41,377 nucleotides of DNA from Myxococcota bacterium (GTDB lineage Bacteria > Myxococcota_A > Bradymonadia > UBA7976 > UBA1532), in assembly GCA_018813065.1 (NCBI GenBank), contig JAHJCH010000033.1, positions 1-41,377 on the forward strand, given 5' to 3'. Below are positions 27,531 to 35,193 of the stretch, piece by piece. A program made the translations under genes and the position numbers. The notes beneath the pieces are model-generated. The model made no database searches. It saw only the letters and a program-made list of their open reading frames with translations, and had not been told where the DNA came from. Position 1 is the first letter of the stretch; the number at the start of each line of letters is the position of its first letter.

Positions 27531-27884
27531 ATGCACGCGTGGCTCTCTGTTGGATATCTCATCGGCGTCGGCGCCTGGGGCGCGGGGCTGGCCCTCGTGG
27601 CGCTCCACGCCGCGCGGCGGCGACTCTACTACGGACTCTCCGCGCTGGGCTTATATCTCTGGATCTTCTGCGGCGTTTGGACGCTGCACCTCGATCCTGC
27701 GCGCCTCAAAGCGCCCCTCACCCTCGCCTCGCTGGCGGCCCTGGGCGCGGCCCTGGGCCTCGACGGCTATCTCAGCTGGGCGCTGAGGCGTCAGCGCCTC
27801 CGCCCACGCTGGCTCTTGGCCCTCATCAGCGTGATCCTCGTGACGCTCATCGCCTCCACGCGGCTCTTGGGGGCGGGAGGATAA
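27531..27884 (+). CDS. Small multi-pass membrane protein
   Basis: Codes for 117 residues with about four hydrophobic helices (SVGYLIGVGAWGAGLALVAL, LSALGLYLWIFCGV, LTLASLAALGAALGL, LLALISVILVTLIAS) and positively charged loops (AARRR, RRQRLRPR). No family recognised. It starts 56 bases from the divergent PilZ gene and heads a tight operon with the next four genes; the TAA stop is two bases before the next ATG. There is no good ribosome binding site at the ATG. Confidence 0.68.
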   Translation: MHAWLSVGYLIGVGAWGAGLALVALHAARRRLYYGLSALGLYLWIFCGVWTLHLDPARLKAPLTLASLAALGAALGLDGYLSWALRRQRLRPRWLLALISVILVTLIASTRLLGAGG

Positions 27885-27886
27885 GG

Positions 27887-28255
27887 ATGCAGCCCCCCCC
27901 CGATCGTAGAGCGGTCCTCAGCGGCCTCCTCAGCGCCGTCGTCATCCTCTGGGCGCGCGCCCCCCGCGCGGCGACCCAAGCAACCACGCTGACGCTGACG
28001 CCCTCCACTCAGGCGCCACGGCGGGTGCGCGCGGGTGAGCGGCTGCGGCTGCGCTGCGCGGGCGCGGAGGGCTTCGCGCTTGAGGGCCTCCTCCAAGACA
28101 CGCTGCCCGCCGTGGCGGGTGAGCTGGCGCTCTTCGCGCCGTCGCCGATGTCGAGCCTCGGTCAGCTGCGCTGTACACCGCTGCGCCAAGGCCGCCCTTG
28201 GGGCGAGGCCGTTGAGATCGTGGTGGTGTCGATGGCCCCGCGCTTTGGGGGCTGA
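27887..28255 (+). CDS. Small exported protein with Tat-like twin-arginine N-terminus
   Basis: Codes for 122 residues from ATG 27887, which has GGAGGATAAGG upstream. The N-terminus MQPPPDRRAVLSGLLSAVVI carries RR-A-V-L followed by a hydrophobic stretch and an ARAPRAA cleavage-like site, resembling a Tat signal although the F/K positions are not perfect. The mature part has two cysteines (LRCAG and LRCTP) and is beta-rich. Function unknown. It is separated by one base from the next start. Confidence 0.65.
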   Translation: MQPPPDRRAVLSGLLSAVVILWARAPRAATQATTLTLTPSTQAPRRVRAGERLRLRCAGAEGFALEGLLQDTLPAVAGELALFAPSPMSSLGQLRCTPLRQGRPWGEAVEIVVVSMAPRFGG

Positions 28256-28256
28256 G

Positions 28257-29810
28257 ATGCGCCGCGCCCGCCTCCTGGCGCTCCTGGCGCTGCTGAGCCC
28301 CCTCGGCGCCGCCGCGCGCATGAAGATCGACCGCTATGAGCAGGCGGCCCTCCCCCAGATGCACCTCTGGGTCAGCCTCCTCCACGACACCCGGCCCGTT
28401 CAGCTCGGCGTCATCCGCGCCTTCTCTGTCTATATCAACGGGGAGACCGTCGGGGCCGTCACCGCTGAGACCGCCGCCGAGCGCGGCGCGCCGATGGCCA
28501 TCGCCGCCGTCATGGACGCCCGCTTCGATGAGCGCTGGCGACAGACCCGCATGGGGCTCAAGGAGGCGCTGGCCCTCTCCACCAAGGGCTCCATCGCCTT
28601 CGGCATCGCCACCCACGAGGGCCTCAGCCGGCTCCCCGAGGAGAAGTGGTCAAAGAAGCCCATGGAGCTGTCGGCCTCCTTCCGCGAGGTGGACGCCTCG
28701 GGCCAGGATCCGCGCCTCTATCGTGGCCTGCGCCGCGCCCTCCTGGAGTTCCCCCTCCGCGACGGCCTGACCTGGGAGAGCGCCGATGGTCCTGTCCCCC
28801 AGCTTGATCCCAAAGCGCCGCCCTTCCCCGTTGATCGCGTCCTGTATGTGGTGGGCGATGGCCGCATGGGCGTCGAGATCGGCGGGGCCAGCGCCAGCGA
28901 GCGCCTGCGCGATCTGGTCTATATCGCGCGCCGTCGCGGCGTGCGGATCATGACCATCGGGATCACCGAGGAGGAGACGGGGGGGCTGTGGCTCCTGCGC
29001 GTCTTGGCCCGCAAGACCGGGGGGACATATCGCCGCGCGCCGCGCCCCAATGATCTGCCCGCGGTCTTTAAGGAGGCGGCGACGGAGCTGGCGGGGCGCT
29101 TTATCTTGACGTTCGAGGATGATGACGCGCGCCGAGGCGACATCGCCTCGTTCTCCGCCAAGGCGGCCTTGACCGATGGCAGCCGCGAGGCCAGCCGTGA
29201 GTTCACCGCCCAGGTGGGCAATGAGCTGACGTTCATCGAGCGGGGCATGGACAAGGTCAATGACTACTGGGAGGGGCTGAAGTGGTGGATCCGCTGGCTG
29301 ATCATCGGCGGCGTCATCTTCATCATCGCCCTGCTCATCGGCCTCAAGATCTTCTTCAGCGTGCGTAAGGCCCGTAAAGCGGCGGCGGAGGCGGAGGCGG
29401 CGCGCCGCGCGGTGCTGGCCAAGCGGCGGCCTTGCCCGGTCTGCGGCGAGATGATGATGCCTGACTGGAAGCGCTGCCTCTTCTGTGATCGCGCCGCCGC
29501 GCAGGTTCGGCCAATGAAGTTCCGCCTCGTTGGCCGCAGCGGCGGCTATGAGGGCCGCGCGCTGCGCTTCGATCTTGAGGTGATGATGATCGGCGCCGCG
29601 CCCGACTGCGCGGTGCGCGTCGTCGATCGCGGCGTCGCCTCTAAGCACTGTGGGCTGCGCGAGCACGGCCCTGATCAGTACGTCCTGACAGACTTCAACA
29701 CCGACACGGGGACTTGGGTCAATGACACGCGGATCAGTCAAACCTTGCTTGAGGAGGGCGACGTGATCCGCGTCGGCGCCACCGAGTTCGTCTTTGGGTT
29801 AGAGGCATGA
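28257..29810 (+). CDS. Membrane-anchored VWA-like / zinc-ribbon / FHA protein
   Basis: Codes for 517 residues. A signal peptide (MRRARLLALLALLSPLGAAA) leads an outer domain of about 320 residues that looks like a von Willebrand A fold (VLYVVGDGRMG; IARRRGVRIMTIGI; LARKTGGTYRRAPRPNDLPA), although the metal-ion DxSxS motif is replaced by DARFDER. A membrane helix follows (WLIIGGVIFIIALLIGLKI), then a cytoplasmic zinc ribbon (CPVC ... CLFC) and a C-terminal FHA domain (IGAAPDC; SKHCGL; NTDTGTWVND). The FHA residue that should be the phosphothreonine-contacting Arg of the GR motif is Ala, so binding may be altered. ATG overlap with the next gene (ATGA) indicates coupling. Confidence 0.82.
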   Translation: MRRARLLALLALLSPLGAAARMKIDRYEQAALPQMHLWVSLLHDTRPVQLGVIRAFSVYINGETVGAVTAETAAERGAPMAIAAVMDARFDERWRQTRMGLKEALALSTKGSIAFGIATHEGLSRLPEEKWSKKPMELSASFREVDASGQDPRLYRGLRRALLEFPLRDGLTWESADGPVPQLDPKAPPFPVDRVLYVVGDGRMGVEIGGASASERLRDLVYIARRRGVRIMTIGITEEETGGLWLLRVLARKTGGTYRRAPRPNDLPAVFKEAATELAGRFILTFEDDDARRGDIASFSAKAALTDGSREASREFTAQVGNELTFIERGMDKVNDYWEGLKWWIRWLIIGGVIFIIALLIGLKIFFSVRKARKAAAEAEAARRAVLAKRRPCPVCGEMMMPDWKRCLFCDRAAAQVRPMKFRLVGRSGGYEGRALRFDLEVMMIGAAPDCAVRVVDRGVASKHCGLREHGPDQYVLTDFNTDTGTWVNDTRISQTLLEEGDVIRVGATEFVFGLEA

Positions 29811-31810
29811 GCGGGCCGACCTACCTCGTCTATAAAAAGCAGCGCGTGGACATCGGCGTGCGCGTCGTCTCCTACCTTGAGGCCGATCAGGGCGCGCCGA
29901 GCTTCTATCACGTCACGGATAAGCGCCGGCGCTTTAGCCGCATCACCTTTGAGAACATCCAAGGGGCCCGCAAGGACGCCGTGGACAAGGTGATCATCCA
30001 CCATGACGGTATGCGTGACAGCCGTGGTTGCTTCCAGGTGTTGGTGCAGCGCAACCTCTCGACGCACCTGATGGTGGACACAGACGGCACGGTCTATCAG
30101 CCGCTCGATCTCAGCGATGAGGCCTGGCACGCCGCGCCGTTTAATAAGCAGAGCGTGGGCGTCGATCTCAACAACCCCATCCACCCCGATCGGGTCCGTG
30201 ATCCGATTGAGCGCAAGCAGCGCGGCGTCTACTCCGGGCGCATCAACGGCGGCTTGATGCACAGCCTCGGCTATACCGACGCTCAGTACGCCTCGCTGAC
30301 GGCGGTGGTGCGGGGGCTGATGAAGATCTTCCCCCGGCTCAAGCCCATGGCGCCCATCGGGCTCGATAACCGCGTCCTGCGCACCAAGCTTGAGGATCTC
30401 GCCTTCGTCGGCGTCGTCGGCCACCTCCACGTCTCGGCCAATAAGTGGGATCCCGGCCCCGGCTTTGACTGGGAGCGCTTCCTCATCGGCGTGCGGGGCA
30501 ATGACTTCCACTTCCCGCTGACCCTCAAAGGCACCCGCAACCTCGCCCAGGTGCCCAAGGAGCGGGCGCTGCGCGAGGCGCGGCCCTATTTTGACAACAC
30601 GGAGCGTGGCCCAGGCGGCTACTTCCCGGTGGGCGTCAATCAGGCCTGGCATACGGGGATTCACCTCAACGTGGATGAGGGCACCCCCGTCCACGCCCCC
30701 GCTGATGGCCTGATCGTGGTGGCCCGCAACACCCGCTTGGGCAAGATGGGCAGCCCCAACATGGTGCTCATCCGCCACGATCTGAGCATCGACAATCAAC
30801 AACGGACCTTTTTTAGCCTGTTGATGCACCTTCAAGAGGAGACGCTCGACGCGCAGAAGAGCCGGCTCCCTTGGATTCGCCGCCTGGCGCAGATGGACGG
30901 GCCGCTGGGCCTGCCCTCCGATGAGGACTCAGATCATCCGCTCTCAGCGCCGGGCTTCATCGCCTTGATCAATCACCGCGCGGCGCTCATCGAGGTCCCC
31001 GTCAAGGCCGGTGAGCTGGTGGGCTACAGCAGCACCTTCAGCCCCGCCGTGGACGGCAGCGAGATGAGCCCGCTGCTTGACTTCTCGATCTTCGCCGACT
31101 TGCCCCTCTTCCCCCGCTCAGACACCACCTTTGAGCGCGTCGATGATGACATCGACCCGGATATCCTCTGCAACGCCCGCGCGGTCTGGAAGCGCTACAC
31201 CCAAGATCCAGAGGCCCTGCGGGGCTTGGTGGAGGGCGGCTACCCGCTGGCGCCCGCTGAGATCCGCGCCTTCTTCGGCGGCGTGACCGGCGCGGAGAAC
31301 ACCGACGGGCGTCGCCCCCATGAGGAGCTGCGCTGGCTCTGCTGCAAGCACGTCGTGGAGTGGAGCGATCGCACGGACTTCAGCGGCCTCTTCGGCGGCG
31401 GCGTGGACTTTGAGTGGAGCACCCGCAAGGAGGCCAAGCGCTACGTAGACCGTATCCGCAAGCTCCTGTGGTGGGATAAGCGCGTCACGCAGCACATCAA
31501 GTTCAACACCGAGCGCGTGGTGTGGGCCTATCACCCCATCGCGCTCTTGGCCGTGCTGGCCTTGGGTGAGGCCCGCCGCGCGCTCAACCCAGGCAAGAGC
31601 GGCTTTATGAAGGGCCTCGACGGCGAGGCGCTGCGCCGCGCCCGCAAGGAGGACGCGATCTTGGAGCGCGAGGAGGGCATGGAGCACCGCCACGTTGAGG
31701 TCCACATCGAGGGCATCTCCGGGGGGCAGGACATCTATGAGGATGAGCAGAAGGACCCCGAGTCCGAGGCCTGGATGCGCTGGGAGCAGGGGGAGTGGCC
31801 GCAGGAGTAG
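29807..31810 (+). CDS. N-acetylmuramoyl-L-alanine amidase (Amidase_2) fused to a degenerate M23-like domain
   Basis: Codes for 667 residues. The amidase_2/PGRP-like domain spans about residues 55-225: VDKVIIHHDG, STHLMVDTDGTVYQ, DEAWHAAPFN, VGVDLNNP and HLHVSANKWDPGPGFDWERF, i.e. the zinc ligands and the K-x-DPGP motif of active amidases. Residues about 265-440 resemble an M23 metallopeptidase (AWHTGIHLNVDEGTPVHAPA, SLLMHLQ) but the HxxxD ligand is HxxxH and the closing HxH is missing, so this half is probably inactive or has changed function. The C-terminal 220 residues are unassigned. No signal peptide or membrane segment is present, unusual for a wall hydrolase. It is coupled to the FHA membrane protein before it. 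Confidence 0.85.
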   Translation: MSGPTYLVYKKQRVDIGVRVVSYLEADQGAPSFYHVTDKRRRFSRITFENIQGARKDAVDKVIIHHDGMRDSRGCFQVLVQRNLSTHLMVDTDGTVYQPLDLSDEAWHAAPFNKQSVGVDLNNPIHPDRVRDPIERKQRGVYSGRINGGLMHSLGYTDAQYASLTAVVRGLMKIFPRLKPMAPIGLDNRVLRTKLEDLAFVGVVGHLHVSANKWDPGPGFDWERFLIGVRGNDFHFPLTLKGTRNLAQVPKERALREARPYFDNTERGPGGYFPVGVNQAWHTGIHLNVDEGTPVHAPADGLIVVARNTRLGKMGSPNMVLIRHDLSIDNQQRTFFSLLMHLQEETLDAQKSRLPWIRRLAQMDGPLGLPSDEDSDHPLSAPGFIALINHRAALIEVPVKAGELVGYSSTFSPAVDGSEMSPLLDFSIFADLPLFPRSDTTFERVDDDIDPDILCNARAVWKRYTQDPEALRGLVEGGYPLAPAEIRAFFGGVTGAENTDGRRPHEELRWLCCKHVVEWSDRTDFSGLFGGGVDFEWSTRKEAKRYVDRIRKLLWWDKRVTQHIKFNTERVVWAYHPIALLAVLALGEARRALNPGKSGFMKGLDGEALRRARKEDAILEREEGMEHRHVEVHIEGISGGQDIYEDEQKDPESEAWMRWEQGEWPQE

Positions 31811-31813
31811 CGC

Positions 31814-32119
31814 GTGCGTGTGTTTATCAAGATCCATGACCTCGCCCCGCGCCTCGTGGAGATCCTCGACGCGCCGCTGATGATCGGCCGCCACCCCGAC
31901 GCGTCGATCTACCTCGCTCATCCGACGATCTCCAAGCGCCACGCCCTGATCACGCGCCAGGGCGAGGCGATCTACCTCCAAGACCTCGGCTCCACCTGCG
32001 GGATCTACGTCAACGGCCACAAGGCGCGTGGCCGCCATCCGCTCACGCTCGGCGACGCCATCCGCCTGGGGCAGATCACCTTGGAGCTGATCGCCTTAGA
32101 GGTCTTGCCCCCACCCTGA
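31814..32119 (+). CDS. Stand-alone FHA domain protein
   Basis: Codes for 101 residues, a single forkhead-associated domain: MIGRHPDA (GR), ISKRHALI (S-x-R-H) and LGSTCGIYVNG (the usual GStNG with Cys for Asn). Such domains bind phosphothreonine peptides. GTG 31814 has AGGAG six bases upstream, inside the end of the amidase gene, and closes the operon. No kinase or phosphatase gene is visible in the window, so the phospho-partner must come from elsewhere. Confidence 0.85.
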   Translation: MRVFIKIHDLAPRLVEILDAPLMIGRHPDASIYLAHPTISKRHALITRQGEAIYLQDLGSTCGIYVNGHKARGRHPLTLGDAIRLGQITLELIALEVLPPP

Positions 32120-32234
32120 GCGGCTTGCACAGCGCCGCCACAACCTCGCCGCCATAACGCCTCTGCCTCGCCCCAAGGGCGCCACGCCGCCTCATTAAGC
32201 TCAGCCTGCTTTAAGAGATCAGAGGAGGCGCTTC

Positions 32235-32711
32235 ATGCGCGCGCAGAAGATCCACGCCCTCGCCCTGCTCGGCGCCGCCCTGCTCGGCGCCGCCATGGGC
32301 GCCCAGCTCGGGCTGGAGTTCACCGCTCGGCTGAGCCTTGGGGTGCCCTTTGTCCTCCTGGGCGTGCTGGTGATGACCACCCCCGCCCTCTACATCACCT
32401 CGGCCTTCTCCGGCGTGGCCCCCTCAGCCAAGATCATGCTCCATGAGGTCGGCGCCATCCTGCGCGATGGCGGGGTGATCCTCTTGGGCGTCGCCCCGGC
32501 CCTCTTTTTTATGGGCAGCACGACCCTCAACCCTTGGGTGGGCTATGCCCTGGGCCAACTCACCCTCACCGTCACCGCCTTGATCGCCTTTGGCCTGCTC
32601 TATCAGCGGCTCTTTCAAGGCGCCAAGGGCAAGCGCCTGCCCCTCTTCGCCCTGTGGGCCTTGGTCACGCTGGGCATCGGCCATCACTTACTCTCGCGTC
32701 TGATCGCGTGA
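32235..32711 (+). CDS. Multi-pass membrane protein, unknown
   Basis: Codes for 158 residues with about four to five hydrophobic segments (IHALALLGAALLGAAMG, GVPFVLLGVLVMTTPALYI, GVILLGVAPALFFMG, LTLTVTALIAFGLLYQ, LPLFALWALVTLGIG). ATG 32235 is preceded by AGAGGAGG at ideal spacing, the strongest ribosome binding site here. No family recognised. Its stop overlaps the start of the next gene by one base (TGATG), so the two are coupled. The 115-base gap upstream shows no convincing promoter. Confidence 0.75.
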   Translation: MRAQKIHALALLGAALLGAAMGAQLGLEFTARLSLGVPFVLLGVLVMTTPALYITSAFSGVAPSAKIMLHEVGAILRDGGVILLGVAPALFFMGSTTLNPWVGYALGQLTLTVTALIAFGLLYQRLFQGAKGKRLPLFALWALVTLGIGHHLLSRLIA

Positions 32712-33664
32712 TGGATATCTCGATGAACACCCCCCCCTCTGAGCATGCGCCGGCGCCGCCCAAGATCACCCACGCGCACAAGGCCATTGAGGTTGAAGGG
32801 CTTGGCCTGGTGGATTTGCTGCTGCGCGATCGCCCTGCGCTCTTGACGCTGCTTGATGAGCCCCCTCGACAGCGCGAGATCGCCAAGATCATGCTCTTGA
32901 CCCTGATCGTCTCCAGCGCGATCTTCGGCGCCACCTTGGGGGCTTATCGAGGCGGCGCGCAGATCTTCTTCGCGGGCTTTAAGCTGCCCATCGCCTTGCT
33001 CTTGACCGCCGCGCTGACCACGCCCGCCTTCGCCGCGCTCAACTTGGCGCTGCGCGGCGAGGCGACGATCCGCCGCGACTTTAACTTGGTCCTCGTCAGC
33101 TTGGCCTTGACCAGCCTGCTGCTCCTCGCCAGCGCCCCGCTGTTCTTCCTCGCCTATAGCCGCGAGGTGGGCTACCACAAGGTCTTCCTCTTGGCCGTCA
33201 GCCTCTTGGGCTTGGCGGGCTTGGCGGGCCTCAGGCTGTTCTTCCAGGGCCTCACCTCGCGGCCCCGCCAGCCGGTCTGGAGCGTGGCGCTGCCCCTCTT
33301 CGCCCTCTTCGCCATGGTCGGCGCGCAGATGAGCTGGACGCTGAGGCCCTTCCTGGTGCGCCCACGGACGGTCAACGTGCCCTTCGTGCGCGCCATCGAG
33401 GGCGGCGTGCCGGAGGCGGTCTATCACTCGCTGCGCTCAGCGCAGGGGATCTACGCCGCGCGGCGCGCTGAGGTGGTCGATGAGGTGAGGCGCGATGTGT
33501 ATGAGCTGAGCCGCGTCGAGGAGGAGATCCCGCCGCTTACCCCCGCGCAGGCCCCCGCGCAGGCCCCCGCGCAGGCCCCCGCGCAGGCCCCTGATGCGGC
33601 GGGCGCGTGGGGGGCCGCGTCGGGAGAGGACGCGGCGCTCAGCCCTGCTTTCAGATTCCCCTAA
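32711..33664 (+). CDS. Multi-pass membrane protein with proline/alanine repeat tail, unknown
   Basis: Codes for 317 residues. The first 60 are cytoplasmic and Pro-rich. Five to six membrane helices follow (IAKIMLLTLIVSSAIFGATLG, LPIALLLTAALTTPAFAAL, LVLVSLALTSLLLLASAPLF, VFLLAVSLLGLAGLAGL, VALPLFALFAMVGAQM), then a charged tail ending in PAQA repeats. The family is unfamiliar; the layout loosely resembles small integral proteins of Yip1 type, but I cannot support that. Start 32711 overlaps the previous stop; ATG 32723 is an alternative. The stop overlaps the next start (TAATG). Confidence 0.72.
   Translation: MDISMNTPPSEHAPAPPKITHAHKAIEVEGLGLVDLLLRDRPALLTLLDEPPRQREIAKIMLLTLIVSSAIFGATLGAYRGGAQIFFAGFKLPIALLLTAALTTPAFAALNLALRGEATIRRDFNLVLVSLALTSLLLLASAPLFFLAYSREVGYHKVFLLAVSLLGLAGLAGLRLFFQGLTSRPRQPVWSVALPLFALFAMVGAQMSWTLRPFLVRPRTVNVPFVRAIEGGVPEAVYHSLRSAQGIYAARRAEVVDEVRRDVYELSRVEEEIPPLTPAQAPAQAPAQAPAQAPDAAGAWGAASGEDAALSPAFRFP
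33541..33588 (+). repeat. Four exact 12-bp tandem repeats encoding PAQA units
   Basis: CCCCGCGCAGGC occurs four times without change within the 3' end of the membrane-protein gene, giving Ala-Pro-Ala-Gln repeats. Exact repetition at third positions implies recent slippage, so copy number is likely to vary between strains without a frameshift. Confidence 0.85.
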
Positions 33665-34272
33665 TGAGCGCCTTGACCCTGGTGGGGATCTACCTCGTCG
33701 GAGGCGGCCTCTGCGCGCTCTTTTGGCGCAAGCGCGTCGATGGCGCCGATCTGCTGCTGCTGTTGATTGGCTGGCCGCTCTATCTGCCCTTCTTGATCAG
33801 CGCCCCCTCTCCCCTTGGCGAGAGCCTGCGCCACGGCCACACGGTGGATCTGGGGGTCTGGCTGCCGGATGAGGCCACCGCGCGGCGCGTCCGTGGGCGG
33901 CTGGACGCGGCGGCGCGGCGGGTGGCGGAGATCGAGCTGCTGCTGCGTGAGCCTGACTTTGATCTAGACGCGGCGATGGCGCGCGCGGCGCGGCTCAAGG
34001 CCGAGGGGCGGGCGGCGGCGATCAGCGCGGCGCGGACGGTGCGCAACATCGAGCGGCTGATCGCCCTGCGGCGACGCTACCTGCGCGAGATCGAGGACAT
34101 CGAGGAGCTGGCGCGTCAGCTGCGCACCCAGGCGGAGATCTTTCGATTGGCGGGGCAGGCGGGGCCGCATGATCTGCTCGACGCGCTGATGACGCGGGTG
34201 CAGAGCCTAGACGCCGTGCTTGAAGAGGGGCTCATCTTTGAGGATCTCTCCGGGGAGCCGCCTTCGTCTTAG
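33664..34272 (+). CDS. Membrane-anchored coiled-coil protein, unknown
   Basis: Codes for 202 residues. Two N-terminal membrane segments (TLVGIYLVGGGLCALFW and LLLLLIGWPLYLPFLI) precede a long basic/acidic coiled coil (RRVRGRLDAAARRVAEIELL onward). It starts on the last base of the preceding stop codon and ends with a four-base overlap with the convergent M50 gene. Together with the two preceding genes it forms a three-gene membrane operon of unknown role. Confidence 0.7.
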   Translation: MSALTLVGIYLVGGGLCALFWRKRVDGADLLLLLIGWPLYLPFLISAPSPLGESLRHGHTVDLGVWLPDEATARRVRGRLDAAARRVAEIELLLREPDFDLDAAMARAARLKAEGRAAAISAARTVRNIERLIALRRRYLREIEDIEELARQLRTQAEIFRLAGQAGPHDLLDALMTRVQSLDAVLEEGLIFEDLSGEPPSS

Positions 34273-35138
34273 CGGGGCGCGCCCTCCTCGCGCTGTCGTC
34301 GGATCTCCTTGAGCTTAAGGCGCACGCGGCGGCGCTGAGTGAGGCTCAAGGCCGCGCGCTCCAGGGCGGCTAACCTCAAGATCGCCTCAGGCCGACGCCC
34401 CAAGGCGACCAGGGCGTCGGCTTCACCCAAGTGCGCCGCCAAGGCGCTTGGCGCCCGCTCGCTGAGCACCTCGAAGATCACCAATGCCTCACGCGCTGCG
34501 CCCTGCGCCAAGAGCCGCGCCGCGCCCTCTAGCTCCTGGCTCATACGCCACTCGGCGTAGTCGCCCTCGGTGAAGCTCAACGCCGTCAACGCGCCCAGCC
34601 CATCGCTCAACGCGCCGTCGGCCATCCGCAGGGGGAGCAGGTTGGTGATGACGCCAAACGCCGCCGCCGCGCTGACGGCTTGGGCGCAGATGATCCCCAC
34701 ATGGCCGCTCGGGGTCCACAGCCGCTCGCCGAGGAGCAGCGCCAAGAGGAGGATCACCATCGCCTCGCTCAGCGGCCCCGCCAGGTAGATCAGCGCGTGG
34801 CTGATCCGACTGGGATCACGGGTGAGCTGCCCTGGGGGGCGCAGGCGGACGTAGCCAGAGAGCGGCACGCGCTTGATCTCAACCGGCACCCCAGCCACCT
34901 CGAAGGCGCGCCAACGCGGCCCCGCGCCGATGACCACCTCGCGCACACCCCAACCCAAGAGGCGCGCGGCGAGGGCGTGACCCAGCTCGTGGAGGGCGAC
35001 CAGCGGGGGGTAGGCGAGGAGGAAGAAGAGCGGGCTGAGCTTGGCAGGGGAGATGTCCTGGATCAGCGCGCCGAGGAAGCTGCCAAAGACGACGATCGAG
35101 AAGATCCAAAGGAAGACGCGCTCACCCGTGGCGCTCAT
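34269..35138 (-). CDS. M50-family membrane metalloprotease-like protein
   Basis: Codes for 289 residues. The zinc site HELGH lies in a membrane segment (PPLVALHELGHALAARLLG) and the third ligand in NLLPLRMADG, the site-2-protease-type NPxxxxDG motif with Leu for Pro at its second position. At least four further hydrophobic segments follow. The C-terminal 90 residues are helical and TPR-like (EALVIFEVLSERAPSALAAHLGEAD). No PDZ domain is seen, in contrast to RseP. It may cleave transmembrane regulators or be a remodelled relative. ATG 35138 is preferred because GGAG lies five bases upstream; an in-frame ATG 18 bases earlier lacks a site. Confidence 0.85.
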   Translation of the reverse strand: MSATGERVFLWIFSIVVFGSFLGALIQDISPAKLSPLFFLLAYPPLVALHELGHALAARLLGWGVREVVIGAGPRWRAFEVAGVPVEIKRVPLSGYVRLRPPGQLTRDPSRISHALIYLAGPLSEAMVILLLALLLGERLWTPSGHVGIICAQAVSAAAAFGVITNLLPLRMADGALSDGLGALTALSFTEGDYAEWRMSQELEGAARLLAQGAAREALVIFEVLSERAPSALAAHLGEADALVALGRRPEAILRLAALERAALSLTQRRRVRLKLKEIRRQREEGAPR

Positions 35139-35193
35139 GGTGACTCCGGGGGACATCAGGGCGCGGGCAGACTAACAGAAAGTCAACAGAACC

